Positions 32,709 through 34,590 of a DNA stretch of 34,590 nucleotides are shown here, piece by piece. Made by a program: the position numbers and the translations under genes. Every line of letters starts with the position of its first letter. Positions within the stretch are counted from its first letter, which is position 1. The stretch is from positions 1 to 34,590 of the forward strand of contig NZ_JAIQWW010000033.1 in NCBI RefSeq assembly GCF_020164455.1, given 5' to 3'. This stretch comes from Phyllobacterium chamaecytisi (GTDB taxonomy: Bacteria; Pseudomonadota; Alphaproteobacteria; Rhizobiales; Rhizobiaceae). The notes under the pieces were generated by a model, which was not told the DNA's origin, made no database searches, and saw only the letters and a list, made by a program, of their open reading frames with translations.

Positions 32709-34483
32709 TGGCTCACATAGGAGATCTGGTATCGGAAATGCTGGCGCAATATGGCGTGGAGCTCATATTCGGCATGCCCGGCGGCCAGACGACAGCGTTG
32801 CATGACGGCATATCTCGCCGTACCGACCGCATTCGTCATATCTTGATGCGCGATGAGCGCAATGCGGCCTACGCCGCCGACGCTTATGCGCGGTTGACCG
32901 GGAAGCCGGGTGTTTGCGATGTCACAGTTGGCCCGGGCGCCAATCTGCTCTCCGCCGGATTTGTAGAAGCCCTGAATGCCTCCATTCCGATGATTGGCAT
33001 TGTCGGTGAATTGCCGCTCGACTGGCTGCCGCTTAAGGACAAAGGAATTGCCTCCCAAGGCTTTGACCAGCTGACTTTCTTCAAATCCATTTCAAAGGAA
33101 GCTTGGCTGGTTCCATCCGTGACAGCGTTGCCCGAACTGATCCGGACAGCGTTTCGCACCGCCACGTCGCCGCGCCAAGGTCCGGTTGCGTTGATTATTC
33201 CACACGACATTTTTGATGCCGAATGGGATGAAGACAAAATCAAGATTGCAATCGACGATCGAGCGATCCGTGCGCCCTACCTACGCTCGGCGCCGCCTGC
33301 GGGTCCGATCCAAGAGGCTATCAGCCTTATTCGCAGGGCCAAACGGCCGGCCCTGGTGTGCGGCGGAGGCGTACATGGATCGGATGCAACCATGGATGTT
33401 GGTGTTTTCGCAGAAAAACTCCAAGGCCTCGTAGTCACCAGTTTGACGGGCCGCGGCGCAGTGGCAGAGACACTGCCATACGCCGCTGGCGCATTGAATC
33501 CGCTTGGTTCCTGGGCAGCTATCGAGCTGATCAAAGAGGCGGATCTAGTGATCTGGTGCGGCTCGAAAGCCAGCCAGAATACCGCGATGAATTGGACATT
33601 GCCTCTTCCAGAACAGGCTACAATCACCATCGATGCTGACCCATTGGAGCATGGACGAACGTTCCGTCCGACAGTCCCGTTGTTCGGCGATGTCCGTGAG
33701 ACGCTCAGTCTGTTAAACGCTGCGCTCGATGATCAGTCGCATCCTCAGTGGATCGAGCGAATTAGCGCGGTAAAGGCGCAAGGCGAAGAACAAAAACGCA
33801 TCGAAATTGTCAGTGACCAAGTTCCGATCTCGCCACCACGTGCAATGTTCGAGCTGGCAAAGCGTCTTGGTGAAGACGATATCGTGATCTCTGATGCCAG
33901 CTTCTCTGCGGGATGGATCGCCAATTTTCTCCCGGCCAAAAAGGCCGGCCGCAGCTTCCTTTATGCACGCGGACAAGGCGGACTGGGCTATTCGACGCCC
34001 GCGGCCGTTGGTGCAGCTGCCACACGCCCTGGTGTCCGTATCGTCACCGTGGCCGGAGATGGAGGGTTTTCCTACACGATCGGCGAATTGGCGAGCCAGC
34101 TGCAACACAAGCAACGGGTGGTGAACATTGTGCTGAACAATGGTCGGCTCGGTTGGATTCAGCTGTGGCAGGATATTTTCTTCAAGAACGTTCAATCTGC
34201 ACTGTTGGAGAACCAAAGCTGCAAGCCTGGATTTGCGGCTGCAGCGCAGGGTTTGGGTCTCGAAGGCTTTTACGTTGAAACACCCGACCAGATCGGGCCG
34301 GCGCTGGACAAGGCTTTCGCTTGCGATGGTCCATCCGTCGTCGAAATTCGCATCGATGATCTTGCAACGCCCATCCACAGTTTCAAACGGCGGATGAAGG
34401 AGGGTGCAAGCGAACCACGGCCCCGGCCCGGAACCGTCTACAAACTGCGAGACTGGAAGATATCGCCAGCACTGGAGGAGTAG
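32708..34483 (+). CDS. Thiamine-diphosphate-dependent enzyme, acetolactate-synthase-like
   Basis: Three-domain ThDP enzyme of 591 residues (PYR, central, PP). The catalytic Glu 50 (MRDERNAAYAADAYAR) is present, which excludes a glyoxylate-carboligase type site. VTVGPGANLLSAGFVEAL and IPMIGIVGELP follow the ALS pattern. The ThDP/Mg motif runs from GDG at 450-452 to NN at 477-478, the standard spacing. QGGLGYSTPAAVGAA is the PP-domain glycine loop. It lacks a small regulatory subunit gene nearby and is translationally coupled to a sugar kinase, so branched-chain amino-acid synthesis is unlikely. It may cleave or transfer a carbon-carbon unit of a keto-sugar phosphate, or act as a carboligase. 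Confidence 0.82.
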   Translation: MAHIGDLVSEMLAQYGVELIFGMPGGQTTALHDGISRRTDRIRHILMRDERNAAYAADAYARLTGKPGVCDVTVGPGANLLSAGFVEALNASIPMIGIVGELPLDWLPLKDKGIASQGFDQLTFFKSISKEAWLVPSVTALPELIRTAFRTATSPRQGPVALIIPHDIFDAEWDEDKIKIAIDDRAIRAPYLRSAPPAGPIQEAISLIRRAKRPALVCGGGVHGSDATMDVGVFAEKLQGLVVTSLTGRGAVAETLPYAAGALNPLGSWAAIELIKEADLVIWCGSKASQNTAMNWTLPLPEQATITIDADPLEHGRTFRPTVPLFGDVRETLSLLNAALDDQSHPQWIERISAVKAQGEEQKRIEIVSDQVPISPPRAMFELAKRLGEDDIVISDASFSAGWIANFLPAKKAGRSFLYARGQGGLGYSTPAAVGAAATRPGVRIVTVAGDGGFSYTIGELASQLQHKQRVVNIVLNNGRLGWIQLWQDIFFKNVQSALLENQSCKPGFAAAAQGLGLEGFYVETPDQIGPALDKAFACDGPSVVEIRIDDLATPIHSFKRRMKEGASEPRPRPGTVYKLRDWKISPALEE

Positions 34484-34536
34484 GCATGGCTGGCGATCCT
34501 AAGTCTGGAGGGGCTTAAGGATTCACCGCATTTCAG

Positions 34537-34558
34537 ATCTCCGGTGGAGGCCGGAGAT
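34537..34558 (+). promoter_or_regulatory. Hairpin overlapping the Shine-Dalgarno of the last gene
   Basis: ATCTCCGG, TGGAGG loop, CCGGAGAT: a perfect 8-bp inverted repeat whose 3' arm contains GGAG of the ribosome binding site for the ATG at 34564. It could limit translation of that gene relative to the ThDP enzyme. Confidence 0.5.
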
Positions 34559-34563
34559 AGGAA

Positions 34564-34590
34564 ATGAACAAGGCTGAAAATGAAAGCATT
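34564..34590 (+). CDS. Start of a further operon gene (cut by window edge)
   Basis: ATG at 34564 with GGAGATAGGA upstream; only MNKAENESI is visible, so the product cannot be named. It follows the ThDP gene by 80 bases on the same strand and probably belongs to the same operon. Confidence 0.5.

Noticed and set aside
34486..34518. Ten-codon frame (MAGDPKSGGA) after the ThDP gene
   Set aside because: Too short, with no evidence beyond an ATG; more likely leader sequence of the next gene.

Overview
The window looks like chromosome or megaplasmid DNA from an alphaproteobacterium of the Rhizobiales (Rhizobium, Agrobacterium, Ensifer or Mesorhizobium type). This is inferred from moderately high GC, frequent GTG and TTG starts, FixJ/NarL-style regulators, an EcfG-like stress promoter and several CUT1/FGGY polyol genes. 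No rRNA, tRNA, CRISPR array or insertion sequence was seen.

Left part (1-7.3 kb): a periplasmic arylsulfatase gene leaving the window at the left edge is divergent from a membrane histidine kinase with a periplasmic-binding-protein-like sensor. The kinase overlaps a FixJ/NarL-type response regulator. A single-domain receiver, a secreted cysteine-rich protein, a frameshifted OmpA-like protein and a small lipoprotein follow. A palindromic motif with CCTTAAGG-like core precedes the arylsulfatase, the receiver and the Cys-rich gene, each time 22-23 bases before a TA-rich -10 hexamer. This suggests one envelope/sulfatase regulon run by the local response regulator. A decayed YihY/BrkB fragment follows.

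Middle (7.3-17 kb): a PhyH-type dioxygenase, a small unknown gene, a cyanide-insensitive bd-type quinol oxidase operon (cioA-cioB-DUF2474), a general-stress protein behind an EcfG-like promoter, a decayed small gene, a cold-shock protein, a MarR regulator and a ClC/CBS chloride transporter under a striking nested palindrome.

Right part (17-34.6 kb) is sugar/polyol catabolism. A ten-gene minus-strand operon (28.0 down to 17.1 kb) encodes a Zn polyol dehydrogenase, a complete CUT1 ABC importer, a PHI-like SIS isomerase, a TIM-barrel isomerase, a SorC-type regulator and two different FGGY kinases (pentulose kinase type and xylulokinase). Likely logic: import a polyol, oxidise it to a ketose, phosphorylate it and isomerise it into the pentose-phosphate pathway.

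Next to it is a second module. A GlpD/EryB-like flavin dehydrogenase and a GntR/HutC regulator (overlapping genes) are divergent from an L-xylulokinase/EryA-like FGGY kinase that overlaps an acetolactate-synthase-like thiamine-diphosphate enzyme. The divergent promoter region carries two nearly identical 18-bp inverted repeats that are probably the GntR operators. Kinase, then FAD dehydrogenase, then ThDP carbon-carbon lyase is the most likely undescribed pathway here. Another gene starts at the right edge behind a hairpin that covers its ribosome binding site.
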